This document shows, piece by piece, positions 45,406 through 57,132 of a stretch of DNA of 64,000 nucleotides; position 1 is the stretch's first letter, and each line of letters starts with the position of its first letter. The stretch is from NCBI GenBank assembly GCA_036924085.1, contig JAVGWX010000003.1:124772474-124836473 (forward strand), written 5' to 3'. This stretch comes from Ariolimax columbianus (lineage: Eukaryota; Mollusca; Gastropoda; Stylommatophora; Arionidae). The position numbers and the translations under genes are program-made. The notes below the pieces were generated by a model. The model saw only the letters and a program-made list of their open reading frames with translations. It searched no databases and had not been told where the DNA came from.

Positions 45406-48400
45406 CTTCTTCTTCTTCTGCGTACACAGTCAGACAGTAACCATTATTTTCTCGAAAAAAGCGGCGGTCATCCTGAGACTCTCGCCACTACCATAGAGCT
45501 TGTCTTGCAGTTCCACTGGCAATGGCCACATCTGCTCTCTCTGATCCTCGTATGTCGGGCAGTTCTGCAGCAGATGTTCAGTGGTCATTTTACCAGTACC
45601 GCACGGGCATTCGTCGGTACACCCTATCTTCAATTTGTTGAAGAGGTGGTACCTCAGTCTGTTGTGGCCAGTGCGAAGTCTGAAGACAACGACCTGCTCT
45701 CTTCGGTTCAACTGGTAATAGGCATCGTTTTTGGTGTAACCAGTATGTTCGGTTTCCCATTTGGACATGTACCTGGCTTTGATAAGCCGTTTTGACTCTT
45801 CGTACGTCATACTGGTATCTATTTGTGGTAGCCTTGCACCTTGTTTTGCCAGTCTGTCTGCCTCCTCGTTGCCTTGGATGTTGCAGTGTGACGGAACCCA
45901 CTGTACCACTACCCTTTTTGGTGCGGACTGTTGGCACAGTTTGCAGAGTGCTGCTCTTAAGTCATTAAGCTCAGTGTTTTTCTGGCTTTTTAGCGCTGTG
46001 ACTACTTCGAGAGCATCTGTCAGCAGGACTATATGGCTCTCATTTTCACTGTGTAATGCCATTTCTTCCACTGCCGCCCTCAGTGCCTCTGCCTCTGCTC
46101 TGAAATTGCTCGTGTACTTACCAGTAGCGAATGACAGTGTTATTTTTCTGCCATTTGGTAGGTTCAGGAATGCTCCTGCCCCTCCGTTCTGTGTAGTGTT
46201 TGTTACAGACCCGTCGGTGTATGCATGGGTCCAGTCCATGCTTGGGTAGCTTTTCGTTATGAAGCTTAGGGTAGTGTCTCTCCTTTCTTTTTCGGTCTGG
46301 CAGTTTTTGTTTGCAATACCTGGTATATTTTCTACCACCTCTGGAAATATATCCTGCCTCCAAGTAGGTTTTCGTACAGTATTGATGGGTTTTGGTGTTG
46401 TTAGTGCGTTTATGGGATCTTCGTGCATCTTTGCTTTGGCTATTTCTGCAAAGTTTCTCCGCTTTAGTTTCCCAGTTCCCAGATTGTTTAGCCTCTGGTA
46501 CATTGGATGGTCCGTCAGTCTTCGGAGTTTCTCTGACTGCAGCTGGGCTCTGCAGTCTCTTCTGTCGGTCATGGATTGCAGATTTGTAATCTTTTCAAGT
46601 TCTACAATTGGCGTTGACTTCATGCCACCTGTTATGATTCTCATGGCTTGGTTTTGAAGTTTGTTAACTTTATCGAAGTTCGCCTTCGCTGCTGTTGTCC
46701 ATGCCGCGATGCCATACTCGAGAACTGGTCTCACTCTTCCAGTGTACAGTTTCTTTAGTATGCCTTCGTCTGCTCCCCAGCTTGTGCCAGCAAGTTTCCT
46801 CATGATCGCCATTCTTTCTCTGGCTTTCATTCGGTTTCTCTCAATCTGACTTTTCCATGTCATGCGCCGATCAAATGTGACTCCCAGATAGGTTGGGTTG
46901 TCGTTTGGCTGCAGGATTTTGCCATTTAGGCTTAGTTTGGTACTTTGGGGTTTTAATGAGAGCGAGAATATTGTGCACGTGGTTTTCTCCTCGTTTATTT
47001 TGACCAGCCATGAGTTCGCCCACTCTTCCAGCGATGTTGGGGCCGTCTGCATCCGATTTCTTGCTATGGTGAGATTCTTTTCAGAGGTCCACATAGCCAG
47101 ATCGTCTGCAAACATTGAGCTATGGACTCTTCTTGGTATATTCTCTGTAATATCGTTTATATATACCAGGAAGAGTGTGGGTGACAGTACTCCCCCTTGG
47201 GGTACTCCCTGCTCGAGTGTCACCTTTTTGCTCATCTGCCCTTGTACTTGGACTCTGGCCGTTCTTTGTTTGAGGTAGTGGTTGATCCACTTGTACATCT
47301 TCCCACAAACATCACTTCTTCTTAGCTTGACTCTAAGTCCATCCTTCCAGACTTTGTCAAATGCCTTTTCCAGATCCACCCATACAGCTACTGTGTGTTT
47401 CTGTGGCTGGTAGGCATCTTCTATCTCTTGGGCTATGAGGATGACCTGGTCCTCAGTGGATCTGTGCTGTCTAAAGCCGGCTTGCTGTGGAATTAGTATT
47501 CGTTTTTCTTCCAGATGCCGCATCAGTCTGGTGTTTATCATCCGTTCCATCAGCTTGCCGAAAAACCTCAGTAGGCTTATGGGCCTGTATCCATTCGGAT
47601 CTGTTTTGTCCTTTCCTGTTTTTGGTACTGGTACCAGTATTGCATCTTTCCATGCCTGGGGTACAATACCCCTTTTCCAGCTTTGGTTCAGGACTGATAG
47701 TAGTTTTTTCTTCGCTGTTTGGCCCAGCCCCATCAGCATTTCGTTTGTTATCCCGTCTTTTCCGGGAGATTTCCTTCTCTTTAGTGTTCTCATAGCCTCT
47801 TCCATTTCGCGCATTGTTAGTTTGGCCATCATGTGCTCTTCAGGAGCCGTATTTATGTTTTCGTGCCCCTTTAGCTCTTCGCTAATGTCTGTATGCTTAT
47901 CTGCAGGGACCTCGATGTGGTTTGCTCTGGCATAGTGATCGACAAAGGCGTTTGCGGCTTTCTTACCCGTGATCAAGTTCTCGCCTTGCTTGATAGTAAT
48001 TTGTTTATTTGACGGGGTTTCGTCGTTCATGGCTCTGACTAGCTTCCATAGCTTGTTCCCTTCTTTGTCCAGGTTTAGACTTTCCGTTTTATTTTTCCAG
48101 CTTTCTCTTGCTGTTTGCTTGAGCGTGTGTTTGTACTTCGCCGCGGCGGCTTTGAGGGCGATGTTTGCCTCCATGGATTTTTCTCGTTCTGCTATGTTCC
48201 TAGCATTTGTTACTGCATCTTCCACTTTCTGCAACTCATCATTCCAGTAGGGCTTATAGTTTTTCCTAGCTCCTCTTGGGATGGTTTCAGTGGCGGCTTG
48301 CATTATTGCCTTGCTTAGGCTCTCTACCATGGGCTTCATTTTGGTGTTTCGTGTGTTGATGGTTTCACACAGCCCATCTGTCAGGATTGCAAATCTGTCC

Positions 48401-48848
48401 CAGTCGGCTCGTTTGTAATTCCAACGTGGGAGCGGTTTTGTTTCCTGTGGGCCTACTTCCATGTCAATGGTTAGCCTGATCGGCCTGTGGTTGATTTAGT
48501 TGATTTAGCACCTGGCGGTCTATTTTATGGTGTATGTCCTGTGTGGAGAAGGCCAAATCTGGAGTCGAGGTGGTATGCCATGTTCTTGAATAGAAGCTAG
48601 GGCTATCCTCCGGCCTATTGATTAGGGAGAGATTTGCATCTATCTCCCAATCTTCCACTTCGTCACCTCTGCTGTCTGTGTCAGAGTATCCCCATCTCTC
48701 CGAGTGGATGTTGAAATCTCCAACTACTATGCAGTTGGAGTCTCTGACCTCCATACTCGAGAGCGATAGGTCTCTGTTTGGGGGTCCGTACAGATTGAAA
48801 ATGCGGAGCTTCGTCTCTTGGGCCATTTTGTCAACTCCTACAATTTCT
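45406..48848 (-). mobile_element. I-like non-LTR retrotransposon, copy B (recombinant)
   Basis: The left flank is TAACCATTGTTTT (45393-45405, the TSD of copy C), and the right flank is ACTCAGTGGTCT (48849-48860, the TSD of copy A). Its two ends thus come from two different insertions. The 3' half matches C at diagnostic sites, and the 5' end shares A's truncation point and A's APE frameshift. A block at about 47393-47985 differs from both A and C. Confidence 0.93.
45430..48462 (-). CDS. Copy B reverse transcriptase - RNase H - zinc knuckle frame
   Basis: An uninterrupted frame of 1,010 codons encodes the linker, a full reverse transcriptase (VDLEKAFDKVW, GVPQGGVLSP, SSMFADDLAMW), RNase H with its four acidic residues (YTDGS, AEAEAL, LLTDALE, NEEADRLAK) and the C-terminal C-x-C-x8-H-x4-C knuckle. 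The upstream APE half (48826-48464) is out of frame because of the same 5-bp lesion as in copy A, which also removes the SDH motif. The RT could be made only if translation starts at the internal Met (MEVGPQE). Unique replacements such as RFFGK for SCVGK and AYQPQ for AYQAQ lie in the RT fingers/palm. Autonomous retrotransposition is unlikely without APE. Confidence 0.9.
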   Translation of the reverse strand: MEVGPQETKPLPRWNYKRADWDRFAILTDGLCETINTRNTKMKPMVESLSKAIMQAATETIPRGARKNYKPYWNDELQKVEDAVTNARNIAEREKSMEANIALKAAAAKYKHTLKQTARESWKNKTESLNLDKEGNKLWKLVRAMNDETPSNKQITIKQGENLITGKKAANAFVDHYARANHIEVPADKHTDISEELKGHENINTAPEEHMMAKLTMREMEEAMRTLKRRKSPGKDGITNEMLMGLGQTAKKKLLSVLNQSWKRGIVPQAWKDAILVPVPKTGKDKTDPNGYRPISLLRFFGKLMERMINTRLMRHLEEKRILIPQQAGFRQHRSTEDQVILIAQEIEDAYQPQKHTVAVWVDLEKAFDKVWKDGLRVKLRRSDVCGKMYKWINHYLKQRTARVQVQGQMSKKVTLEQGVPQGGVLSPTLFLVYINDITENIPRRVHSSMFADDLAMWTSEKNLTIARNRMQTAPTSLEEWANSWLVKINEEKTTCTIFSLSLKPQSTKLSLNGKILQPNDNPTYLGVTFDRRMTWKSQIERNRMKARERMAIMRKLAGTSWGADEGILKKLYTGRVRPVLEYGIAAWTTAAKANFDKVNKLQNQAMRIITGGMKSTPIVELEKITNLQSMTDRRDCRAQLQSEKLRRLTDHPMYQRLNNLGTGKLKRRNFAEIAKAKMHEDPINALTTPKPINTVRKPTWRQDIFPEVVENIPGIANKNCQTEKERRDTTLSFITKSYPSMDWTHAYTDGSVTNTTQNGGAGAFLNLPNGRKITLSFATGKYTSNFRAEAEALRAAVEEMALHSENESHIVLLTDALEVVTALKSQKNTELNDLRAALCKLCQQSAPKRVVVQWVPSHCNIQGNEEADRLAKQGARLPQIDTSMTYEESKRLIKARYMSKWETEHTGYTKNDAYYQLNRREQVVVFRLRTGHNRLRYHLFNKLKIGCTDECPCGTGKMTTEHLLQNCPTYEDQREQMWPLPVELQDKLYGSGESLRMTAAFFEKIMVTV

Positions 48849-50943
48849 ACTCAGTGGTCTAGAGATAAGGTTTCCGCCTCGTGTGCCGGAGGTCGCGGTT
48901 TGGTATCACGATGGAGACAGGGATGTTTGTCACGTGAATCTTCTGGTAAAAATGTCCCTGATCTTTGGGTAGTGAGATCAGACTCCCGTGTACAGTGTCA
49001 CACGTTAAAAATTCCTTGGCAGTTGGAAGTCGAAAAGAGTAGGCTTAACAGCCGCTGTCCGGACAAAATTCAAGTTAAAAATCAACACAAGTTTTTTGAA
49101 TCTTCTCCCAGGTAGTTTGTTAAGAGTAGCTATATATGGCGCCTAACTAGGTGCGGGTCGACTTAGCTCTAGTGTTTGAGTCTATTAAGATGGACTTGCA
49201 CATCAGTTAAACCACCTTCCAAGAAACTGGTTGTATATATACTGTAGAGGCTTCTAAACCAGTATAAAGATGTTAAGTTAATAACAACAGCAACAACAAT
49301 AACATCTTCCGACAAGTGCGAGCTAAGTTTAAATATTTTTTTTAAATGTTAGTTTTTGTTTGTTTTGTTTTGTTAATCAAGATCTCTCGGAACTCGTAGA
49401 GACCGTTCGCAGAATACTAGGATTCCACAGAACATCGATTTATAAACCGAGTTACAGAGTGACCCGGCCAATCTGACGGTAATCCGCAAGCTGCAGTCGA
49501 GTGATATCAATAATGCAGTTCAGACGAGGCACACATCATTTTCAAGATAATACATACACAATTTAGAGAAAAGCAAAACTACAATGCCAGAATAACTGCG
49601 TCAAAAAGGAATGAGCAAGCCAGACGTGAACAAACTGAGAACAGGATTGGACGACTGTAACTTACTAAGCTCACCTATTGTAAAACGGGAGTAGAGAGAG
49701 TTGTTCGGGGGACTATCAACCACATAAATAATGAATTGCTATATAAACTATCACTGCATGAGTCGAGGTAAATGCTTTGAATTGATACAGACTTCCTGTT
49801 GTAAAGGTTCCAGCGAAAGAGAGATAAGAATGTGTTTAAAAGATGATAAAATACAGCTCCTAAATAGTTCAATTGGTAAATTCTCCTTTTAAATTGACCT
49901 TGCCAGAAAGTAAATACTTCTACCGTCCGTATTGAAGAGTTGAGAGGGACATTCACGCATACTGCCAACATCAGTATTCCGTACAATCGATTAGATGCGC
50001 TGGAAGACAAAGGGACACGGGGCAGGACGGAAGTGAGGTTGACTTAATGACGTCACAACCGGAGAAGACTCCCTATATCAAATCCTTTCAAGCGTTTTAG
50101 GTGACGTTAATTGGAGACTTCTTGTCTTTGAGAGTTTTGGTCACGTTCTGCTTCTCTTCCCAGCCAGCAACGTATGTCCGTGGACCTACTTTATGGCAAC
50201 CTAACGAACATAGTGACCTCGTGTAAGGCTAACCTAGTTAGATTTAGGTTAGAAAGTAGGTGGGTATGGGTATAGAAGATCAACAGACGGGCAGCGAGAG
50301 ACAGATGAATGCATATATAAGATAAATACTGCAAGTCTGCCATTAACGTCATGGAGAAGAAAGATTACGTAAATATACAATAATATGACATATTCGAAAC
50401 GAAGGCGCGTCACACCTGATTGATAATACTTCCCTGCGCAAGCGGTCAGCTTAGACGCCATGTTTGTTTGTTATCGTTGGATTGGCACAGCAAGCTTTGA
50501 TCGAAACTGTGATGGAGTTACTTGAATCACATTGGGAAGAATGATTCAATGATGATCTCATGTTGATCAGGCAACAACAAAGAGCAGTAGAAAAAGATGA
50601 TAATGAAAATGATAATACCTCCATGATCCTTATCAACAAAGGATGTGTCTGACGCTATGGAGCATTTTGTTATAACTTGCAATATTTACAGAAAAAAGAT
50701 CTTCAACGTCAAAGAAATTCACGGACCAATAGGATAATAGCCAGGGGACATAACTGTTACCAGGAATTGTACACAGAAAACAGAGTGCACAGCAAACATT
50801 GGACATATTTTGATTAAAAAAAGGCCCAACATAAACAACAATACAAAATAGGTAAACATCCGGCAGCATTAGGAAGATCACCATCTGCCACACAACCCCA
50901 ACTGATGTGCTATCTGACTTTCTCAGTTGAGAAATTTGAAATG

Positions 50944-51219
50944 GACAATGATTCTCCTCTACCTGTCAGTGATCACGAGAAGGACCCACATTCTCCTCTA
51001 CCTGTCAGTCATCACAAGAACGAACCACATTCTCCTCTACCTTTCAGTGATCACGAGAACGAACCACATTCTCCTCTACCTGTCAGTCATCACAAGAAGG
51101 ACCCACATTCTCCTCTACCTGTCAGTCATCACAAGAAGGACCCACATTCTCCTCTACCTGTCAGTCATCACAAGAAGGACCCACATTCTCCTCTACCTGT
51201 CAGTCATCACTTCGTGGAC
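50944..51219. repeat. 39-bp minisatellite, ~7 units (copy in S2)
   Basis: Same array as 43150-43425, same unit number and variants. A fast-evolving array that is identical in both spacers argues for a very recent duplication. Confidence 0.97.
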
Positions 51220-51420
51220 AGTGTCGAGCACGTTAATAATTCATTGACAGAAACGAAAAGAGTAGGTTAAACGGCCGCTGTCCGTACAAAATTAAAAAAT
51301 GTCAGTCAAAAATCTACCTACATTACTTTCCCCCAGGTTTAGTAAGCCGCTAGAAGTTTAAAAACAAAATACCTACTACGGATAGCCTTCGGCTACCTAG
51401 CAACATACATCAACATGTTT

Positions 51421-51926
51421 GAATACCAGAATTCCAATGCAACAAGGAGGCAGACAGACTGGCAAAAGAAGGTGCAAGACTACCATAACCAGATTCTAGT
51501 GTGACCTACGAGGAGTCCAAAAGGTTTATTATGGCCAGATACATGGCAAATGGGAAATAGAACATACTGGATACACAAAAAATTATGCCTACTACCAATT
51601 GAACAGAAGAGAGCAGGTCGTGATCTTCAGACTCCGCACAGGCCACAACAGACGGATGTACCATCTATTCAATAAACTGAAGATAGGTGGCACTGACGAA
51701 TGCAAATGTGGTACAGGGAAAACGACCGCTGAACATCTGCTGCAAAACTGCCCGACATACAAGGACCAGAGAAAGCACATGTGGCCATCATCTGTGGCAA
51801 CACTAGACAAGCTCTATGACAGTGTTGACAGCCTCAGGATGACAGCTGCTCTCTTCGAACAAATACAAGTTGACGTCTGACTGCGTACGAAGAAGAAGAA
51901 GAAGAAAAAGAAGAATACCAGGATTC
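51421..51926 (+). mobile_element. I-like retrotransposon fragment (S2 copy)
   Basis: Duplicate of 43627-44132, with the same TSD pair and the same one-base TSD mismatch. It was present before the segmental duplication. Confidence 0.88.
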
Positions 51927-51955
51927 TAAGTTAGTACATAGACATACATGGTTCA

Positions 51956-52191
51956 GATACCGTGTCTCCAAAAAGAGTAGTACAGGGAAAACGACCGCTG
52001 AACATCTGCTGCAAAACTGCCCGACATAAGAGGACCAGAGAAAGCACATGTGGCCATCTCCAGTGGCAACACTAGACAAGCTCTATGGCAGTGTCGACAG
52101 CATCAGGATGATCGCTGTTTTTTTTCGGAAAAATACAGGTTGACGTTTGACAGCGCACGAAGAAGAAGCAGAAGAAGAAGATACCGTGTCT
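51956..52191 (+). mobile_element. Short deleted I-like fragment (S2 copy)
   Basis: Duplicate of 44162-44397 with the same internal deletion and TSD. Confidence 0.88.
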
Positions 52192-53223
52192 AAACAAAGA
52201 CATGAACGGAACTTATATTACAATCATGACGTCTTCATCCGAGACAAAGAACAATTCAGATATAACAGGCTAACACATCGTTATAGCGACGGTGACCACT
52301 GATTTAATACTTATCCAAACAAAAGGTGTTTGGATAGCCTATTAGTACATCTGACAATCACAATCGTTGTGATATCGTTTTTATTTGTGTTGTTATCTAT
52401 CCCCGATGAAGGCTTTTGGTCGTAACATTGCATTCGTTCATGTTTTTGTTGATGTTGTGGCGCAGTACGTAAGTTATATTTGTGCTTGTTATTATTATTG
52501 AGGATGAACACGAAGTTCACTGGAAGTAAAATACACTGCTTTGATAAACTGTTCAAACATTCGTCGAAGAAAAGAAATAGAATATGAAGCAGTCTTGCTT
52601 ATCATCAAATATAGCTTTCAACACAGACGGAAACAGAAAACACAAGACTAATGAATCTTTGAAATCCAAAAGCCGATTTAAAAAAATACTTGTCCGACAT
52701 TCTAGTTATTATTAGCACCAAATAAGTATTTAAAGATGGCGGTCGGGTCGAAAGTTCACGGTGATCTCATGTTTAAAAACTTCTTGATCTTAAAAATCTC
52801 TCATGTGTGACATCCACCACTACCAGCTATTCAATAAGTTATGGTCAGGTGAAAACACATGACGTACTTCAAATAAACACTTCATTAAACATGCGGGTGT
52901 TTCTGTTTGATTGTGTGTGCAGAAGATAATACTAAGATTAGACTGTTTGTCACCAATTTAACTGTACATTTTACTATAATTGATTTTGTTTACAACATAT
53001 TACGGTACGTGAACAAGCATTAAAAAGTGTTCCACGGCGTATTCAATTACAGTAATATCCACTTATTTCTCTGCTTCTGTTTTCGTAGAAGGCATAATAG
53101 TTGGAGAATGCGCGCCTATCTCTATGAGTTATGCATATTACTATTCATATTTCTTTCATTTCCTGCTTAATATAAAATTGTAAAATTAACCATTGTTTTC
53201 TTCTTCTTCTTCTGCGTACACAG

Positions 53224-56200
53224 TCAGACAGTAACCATTATTTTCTCGAAAAAAGCGGCGGTCATCCTGAGACTCTCGCCACTACCATAGAGCTTGTCTT
53301 GCAGTTCCACTGGCAATGGCCACATCTGCTCTCTCTGATCCTCGTATGTCGGGCAGTTCTGCAGCAGATGTTCAGTGGTCATTTTACCAGTACCGCACGG
53401 GCATTCGTCGGTACACCCTATCTTCAATTTGTTGAAGAGGTGGTACCTCAGTCTGTTGTGGCCAGTGCGAAGTCTGAAGACAACGACCTGCTCTCTTCGG
53501 TTCAACTGGTAATAGGCATCGTTTTTGGTGTAACCAGTATGTTCGGTTTCCCATTTGGACATGTACCTGGCTTTGATAAGCCGTTTTGACTCTTCGTACG
53601 TCATACTGGTATCTATTTGTGGTAGCCTTGCACCTTGTTTTGCCAGTCTGTCTGCCTCCTCGTTGCCTTGGATGTTGCAGTGTGACGGAACCCACTGTAC
53701 CACTACCCTTTTTGGTGCGGACTGTTGGCACAGTTTGCAGAGTGCTGCTCTTAAGTCATTAAGCTCAGTGTTTTTCTGGCTTTTTAGCGCTGTGACTACT
53801 TCGAGAGCATCTGTCAGCAGGACTATATGGCTCTCATTTTCACTGTGTAATGCCATTTCTTCCACTGCCGCCCTCAGTGCCTCTGCCTCTGCTCTGAAAT
53901 TGCTCGTGTACTTACCAGTAGCGAATGACAGTGTTATTTTTCTGCCATTTGGTAGGTTCAGGAATGCTCCTGCCCCTCCGTTCTGTGTAGTGTTTGTTAC
54001 AAACCCGTCGGTGTATGCATGGGTCCAGTCCATGCTTGGGTAGCTTTTCGTTATGAAGCTTAGGGTAGTGTCTCTCCTTTCTTTTTCGGTCTGGCAGTTT
54101 TTGTTTGCAATACCTGGTATATTTTCTACCACCTCTGGAAATATATCCTGCCTCCAAGTAGGTTTTCGTACAGTATTGATGGGTTTTGGTGTTGTTAGTG
54201 CGTTTATGGGATCTTCGTGCATCTTTGCTTTGGCTATTTCTGCAAAGTTTCTCCGCTTTAGTTTCCCAGTTCCCAGATTGTTTAGCCTCTGGTACATTGG
54301 ATGGTCCGTCAGTCTTCGGAGTTTCTCTGACTGCAGCTGGGCTCTGCAGTCTCTTCTGTCGGTCATGGATTGCAGATTTGTAATCTTTTCAAGTTCTACA
54401 ATTGGCGTTGACTTCATGCCACCTGTTATGATTCTCATGGCTTGGTTTTGAAGTTTGTTAACTTTATCGAAGTTCGCCTTCGCTGCTGTTGTCCATGCCG
54501 CGATGCCATACTCGAGAACTGGTCTCACTCTTCCAGTGTACAGTTTCTTTAGTATGCCTTCGTCTGCTCCCCAGCTTGTGCCAGCAAGTTTCCTCATGAT
54601 CGCCATTCTTTCTCTGGCTTTCATTCGGTTTCTCTCAATCTGACTTTTCCATGTCATGCGCCGATCAAATGTGACTCCCAGATAGGTTGGGTTGTCGTTT
54701 GGCTGCAGGATTTTGCCATTTAGGCTTAGTTTGGTACTTTGGGGTTTTAATGAGAGCGAGAATATTGTGCACGTGGTTTTCTCCTCGTTTATTTTGACCA
54801 GCCATGAGTTCGCCCACTCTTCCAGCGATGTTGGGGCCGTCTGCATCCGATTTCTTGCTATGGTGAGATTCTTTTCAGAGGTCCACATAGCCAGATCGTC
54901 TGCAAACATTGAGCTATGGACTCTTCTTGGTATATTCTCTGTAATATCGTTTATATATACCAGGAAGAGTGTGGGTGACAGTACTCCCCCTTGGGGTACT
55001 CCCTGCTCGAGTGTCACCTTTTTGCTCATCTGCCCTTGTACTTGGACTCTGGCCGTTCTTTGTTTGAGGTAGTGGTTGATCCACTTGTACATCTTCCCAC
55101 AAACATCACTTCTTCTTAGCTTGACTCTAAGTCCATCCTTCCAGACTTTGTCAAATGCCTTTTCCAGATCCACCCATACAGCTACTGTGTGTTTCTGTGC
55201 CTGGTAGGCATCTTCTATCTCTTGGGCTATGAGGATGACCTGGTCCTCAGTGGATCTGTGCTGTCTAAAGCCGGCTTGCTGTGGAATTAGTATTCGTTTT
55301 TCTTCCAGATGCCACATCAGTCTGGTGTTTATCATCCGTTCCATCAGCTTGCCGACACAGCTCAGTAGGCTTATGGGCCTGTATCCATTTGGATCTGTTT
55401 TGTCCTTTCCTGTTTTTGGTACTGGTACCAGTATTGCATCTTTCCATGCCTGGGGTACAATACCCCTTTTCCAGCTTTGGTTCAGGACTGATAGTAGTTT
55501 TTTCTTCGCTGTTTGGCCCAGCCCCATCAGCATTTCGTTTGTTATCCCGTCTTTTCCGGGAGATTTCCTTCTCTTTAGTGTTCTCATAGCCTCTTCCATT
55601 TCGCGCATTGTTAGTTTGGCCATCATGTGCTCTTCGGGAGCCGTATTTATGTTTTCGTGTCCCTTTAGCTCTTCGCTAATGTCTGTATGCTTTTCTGCAG
55701 GGACCTCGATGTGGTTTGCTCTGGCATAGTGATCGACAAAGGCGTTTGCGGCTTTCTTACCTGTGATCAAGTTCTCGCCCTGCTTGATAGTAATTTGTTT
55801 ATTTGACGGGGTTTCGTCGTTCATGGCTCTGACTAGCTTCCATAGCTTGTTCCCTTCTTTGTCCAGGTTTAGACTTTCCGTTTTATTTTTCCAGCTTTCT
55901 CTTGCTGTTTGCTTGAGCGTGTGTTTGTACTTCGCCGCGGCGGCTTTGAGGGCGATGTTTGCCTCCATGGATTTTTCTCGTTCTGCTATGTTCCTAGCAT
56001 TTGTTACTGCATCTTCCACTTTCTGCAACTCATCATTCCAGTAGGGCTTATAGTTTTTCCTAGCTCCTCTTGGGATGGTTTCAGTGGCGGCTTGCATTAT
56101 TGCCTTGCTTAGGCTCTCTACCATGGGCTTCATTTTGGTGTTTCGTGTGTTGATGGTTTCACACAGCCCATCTGTCAGGATTGCAAATCTGTCCCAGTCG

Positions 56201-57132
56201 GCTCGTTTGTAATTCCAACGTGGGAGCGGTTTTGTTTCCTGTGGGCCTACTTCCATGTCAATGGTTAGCCTGATCGGCCTGTGGTCGCTACCTGCCAGTT
56301 GGTTTAGCACCTGGCGGTCTATTTTATAGTGTATGTCCTGTGTGGAGAAGGCCAAATCTGGAGTCGAGGAGGTATGCCATGTTCTTGAATAGAAGCTAGG
56401 GCTATCCTCCGGCCTATTGATTAGGGAGAGATTTGCATCTATCTCCCAATCTTCCACTTCGTCACCTCTGCTGTCTGTGTCAGAGTATCCCCATCTCTCC
56501 GAGTGGCTGTTGAAATCTCCAACCACTATGCAGTTGGAGTCTCTGACCTCCATACTCGAGAGCGATAGGTCTCTGTTTGGTGGTCCGTACAGATTGAAAA
56601 TGCGGAGCTTCGTCTCTTGAGCCATTATGTCAACTCCTACAATTTCTGCTTGTCTGGTGTGATTGACAGGTACCGCGCTACTCGGTATGCTGTTTCTGGT
56701 CAGTATCAGGACCCCTCCTTTGTGGCCTTCTCTATCTAGACGGAAAGTCTGGTATCCTCTGATTGAGAATTTATGGTTATTGTTGAGGTGCGTTTCCTGG
56801 ATACATGCCACGTCAATCTTACCTTCATGCAGGTGATGTGTTAGGGAAAGTTTTTTGTTAATGACTCCCTCCGCATTCCACTGTAATATTCTGAGGGTCT
56901 TGAAGTTTTGGCCAATAGTCGTTTCCCCATAGCCATGTGCCTTGACTCCACGACACATGGGTGGGTGACCACCAGTAGTCAAGGGTGGGCCCCTTCGAGG
57001 CGTGGGGCCCGGCGCTATCGCTGCCTGGCGGGTCTCCTCAGGATGAGCGCCATACGTTTTTCGAATAGGTTGTGCTGCCATCATACTGTGATTTACGTTG
57101 CACTGTTTTGTTAGGCTTGCGGCCCCGTGCAT
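53224..57132 (-). CDS. I-superfamily non-LTR retrotransposon polyprotein (APE-RT-RNase H-zinc knuckle)
   Basis: This is an uninterrupted frame of 1,302 codons. APE endonuclease spans about residues 78-292 (LQWNAEGV N86, IQETH E113, NLYGPPN, GDFNSH D206/N208, SDHRP D283/H284). A linker runs to ~520. The reverse transcriptase (~525-830) has YRPISLL, QAGFRQHRSTEDQ, VDLEKAFDKVW (D655), GVPQGGVLSP and FADD (743-746). RNase H (~1037-1170) has YTDG D1042, AEAEAL E1082/E1084, LLTDAL D1108, SHCN H1151 and NEEADR D1161. A C-terminal C1244-x-C-x8-H1255-x4-C1260 knuckle ends the protein. The first ~76 residues are Pro-rich and unassigned, so the true start is uncertain. Domain order and single ORF fit the I/Ingi/Nimb group; the exact clade needs a tree. 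YTDGF replaces YTDGS seen in A and B, next to the catalytic Asp. All catalytic residues look intact. The enzyme would nick target DNA and reverse-transcribe its own RNA. Confidence 0.95.
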   Translation of the reverse strand: MHGAASLTKQCNVNHSMMAAQPIRKTYGAHPEETRQAAIAPGPTPRRGPPLTTGGHPPMCRGVKAHGYGETTIGQNFKTLRILQWNAEGVINKKLSLTHHLHEGKIDVACIQETHLNNNHKFSIRGYQTFRLDREGHKGGVLILTRNSIPSSAVPVNHTRQAEIVGVDIMAQETKLRIFNLYGPPNRDLSLSSMEVRDSNCIVVGDFNSHSERWGYSDTDSRGDEVEDWEIDANLSLINRPEDSPSFYSRTWHTSSTPDLAFSTQDIHYKIDRQVLNQLAGSDHRPIRLTIDMEVGPQETKPLPRWNYKRADWDRFAILTDGLCETINTRNTKMKPMVESLSKAIMQAATETIPRGARKNYKPYWNDELQKVEDAVTNARNIAEREKSMEANIALKAAAAKYKHTLKQTARESWKNKTESLNLDKEGNKLWKLVRAMNDETPSNKQITIKQGENLITGKKAANAFVDHYARANHIEVPAEKHTDISEELKGHENINTAPEEHMMAKLTMREMEEAMRTLKRRKSPGKDGITNEMLMGLGQTAKKKLLSVLNQSWKRGIVPQAWKDAILVPVPKTGKDKTDPNGYRPISLLSCVGKLMERMINTRLMWHLEEKRILIPQQAGFRQHRSTEDQVILIAQEIEDAYQAQKHTVAVWVDLEKAFDKVWKDGLRVKLRRSDVCGKMYKWINHYLKQRTARVQVQGQMSKKVTLEQGVPQGGVLSPTLFLVYINDITENIPRRVHSSMFADDLAMWTSEKNLTIARNRMQTAPTSLEEWANSWLVKINEEKTTCTIFSLSLKPQSTKLSLNGKILQPNDNPTYLGVTFDRRMTWKSQIERNRMKARERMAIMRKLAGTSWGADEGILKKLYTGRVRPVLEYGIAAWTTAAKANFDKVNKLQNQAMRIITGGMKSTPIVELEKITNLQSMTDRRDCRAQLQSEKLRRLTDHPMYQRLNNLGTGKLKRRNFAEIAKAKMHEDPINALTTPKPINTVRKPTWRQDIFPEVVENIPGIANKNCQTEKERRDTTLSFITKSYPSMDWTHAYTDGFVTNTTQNGGAGAFLNLPNGRKITLSFATGKYTSNFRAEAEALRAAVEEMALHSENESHIVLLTDALEVVTALKSQKNTELNDLRAALCKLCQQSAPKRVVVQWVPSHCNIQGNEEADRLAKQGARLPQIDTSMTYEESKRLIKARYMSKWETEHTGYTKNDAYYQLNRREQVVVFRLRTGHNRLRYHLFNKLKIGCTDECPCGTGKMTTEHLLQNCPTYEDQREQMWPLPVELQDKLYGSGESLRMTAAFFEKIMVTV

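Larger units (their letters stand above)
48849..53199. repeat. Segmental duplication, spacer copy S2
   Basis: Second copy of S1 at a constant offset of 7,794 bp. Contents by offset: SINE family 3 (48849-49114), dispersed repeat part (49115-49314), unrecognised DNA (49315-50943), 39-bp minisatellite (50944-51219), SINE 3' half (51220-51354), I-like fragments (51421-51926 and 51956-52191, with TSDs) and unrecognised DNA (52192-53186). No differences from S1 were noticed. Confidence 0.95.
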
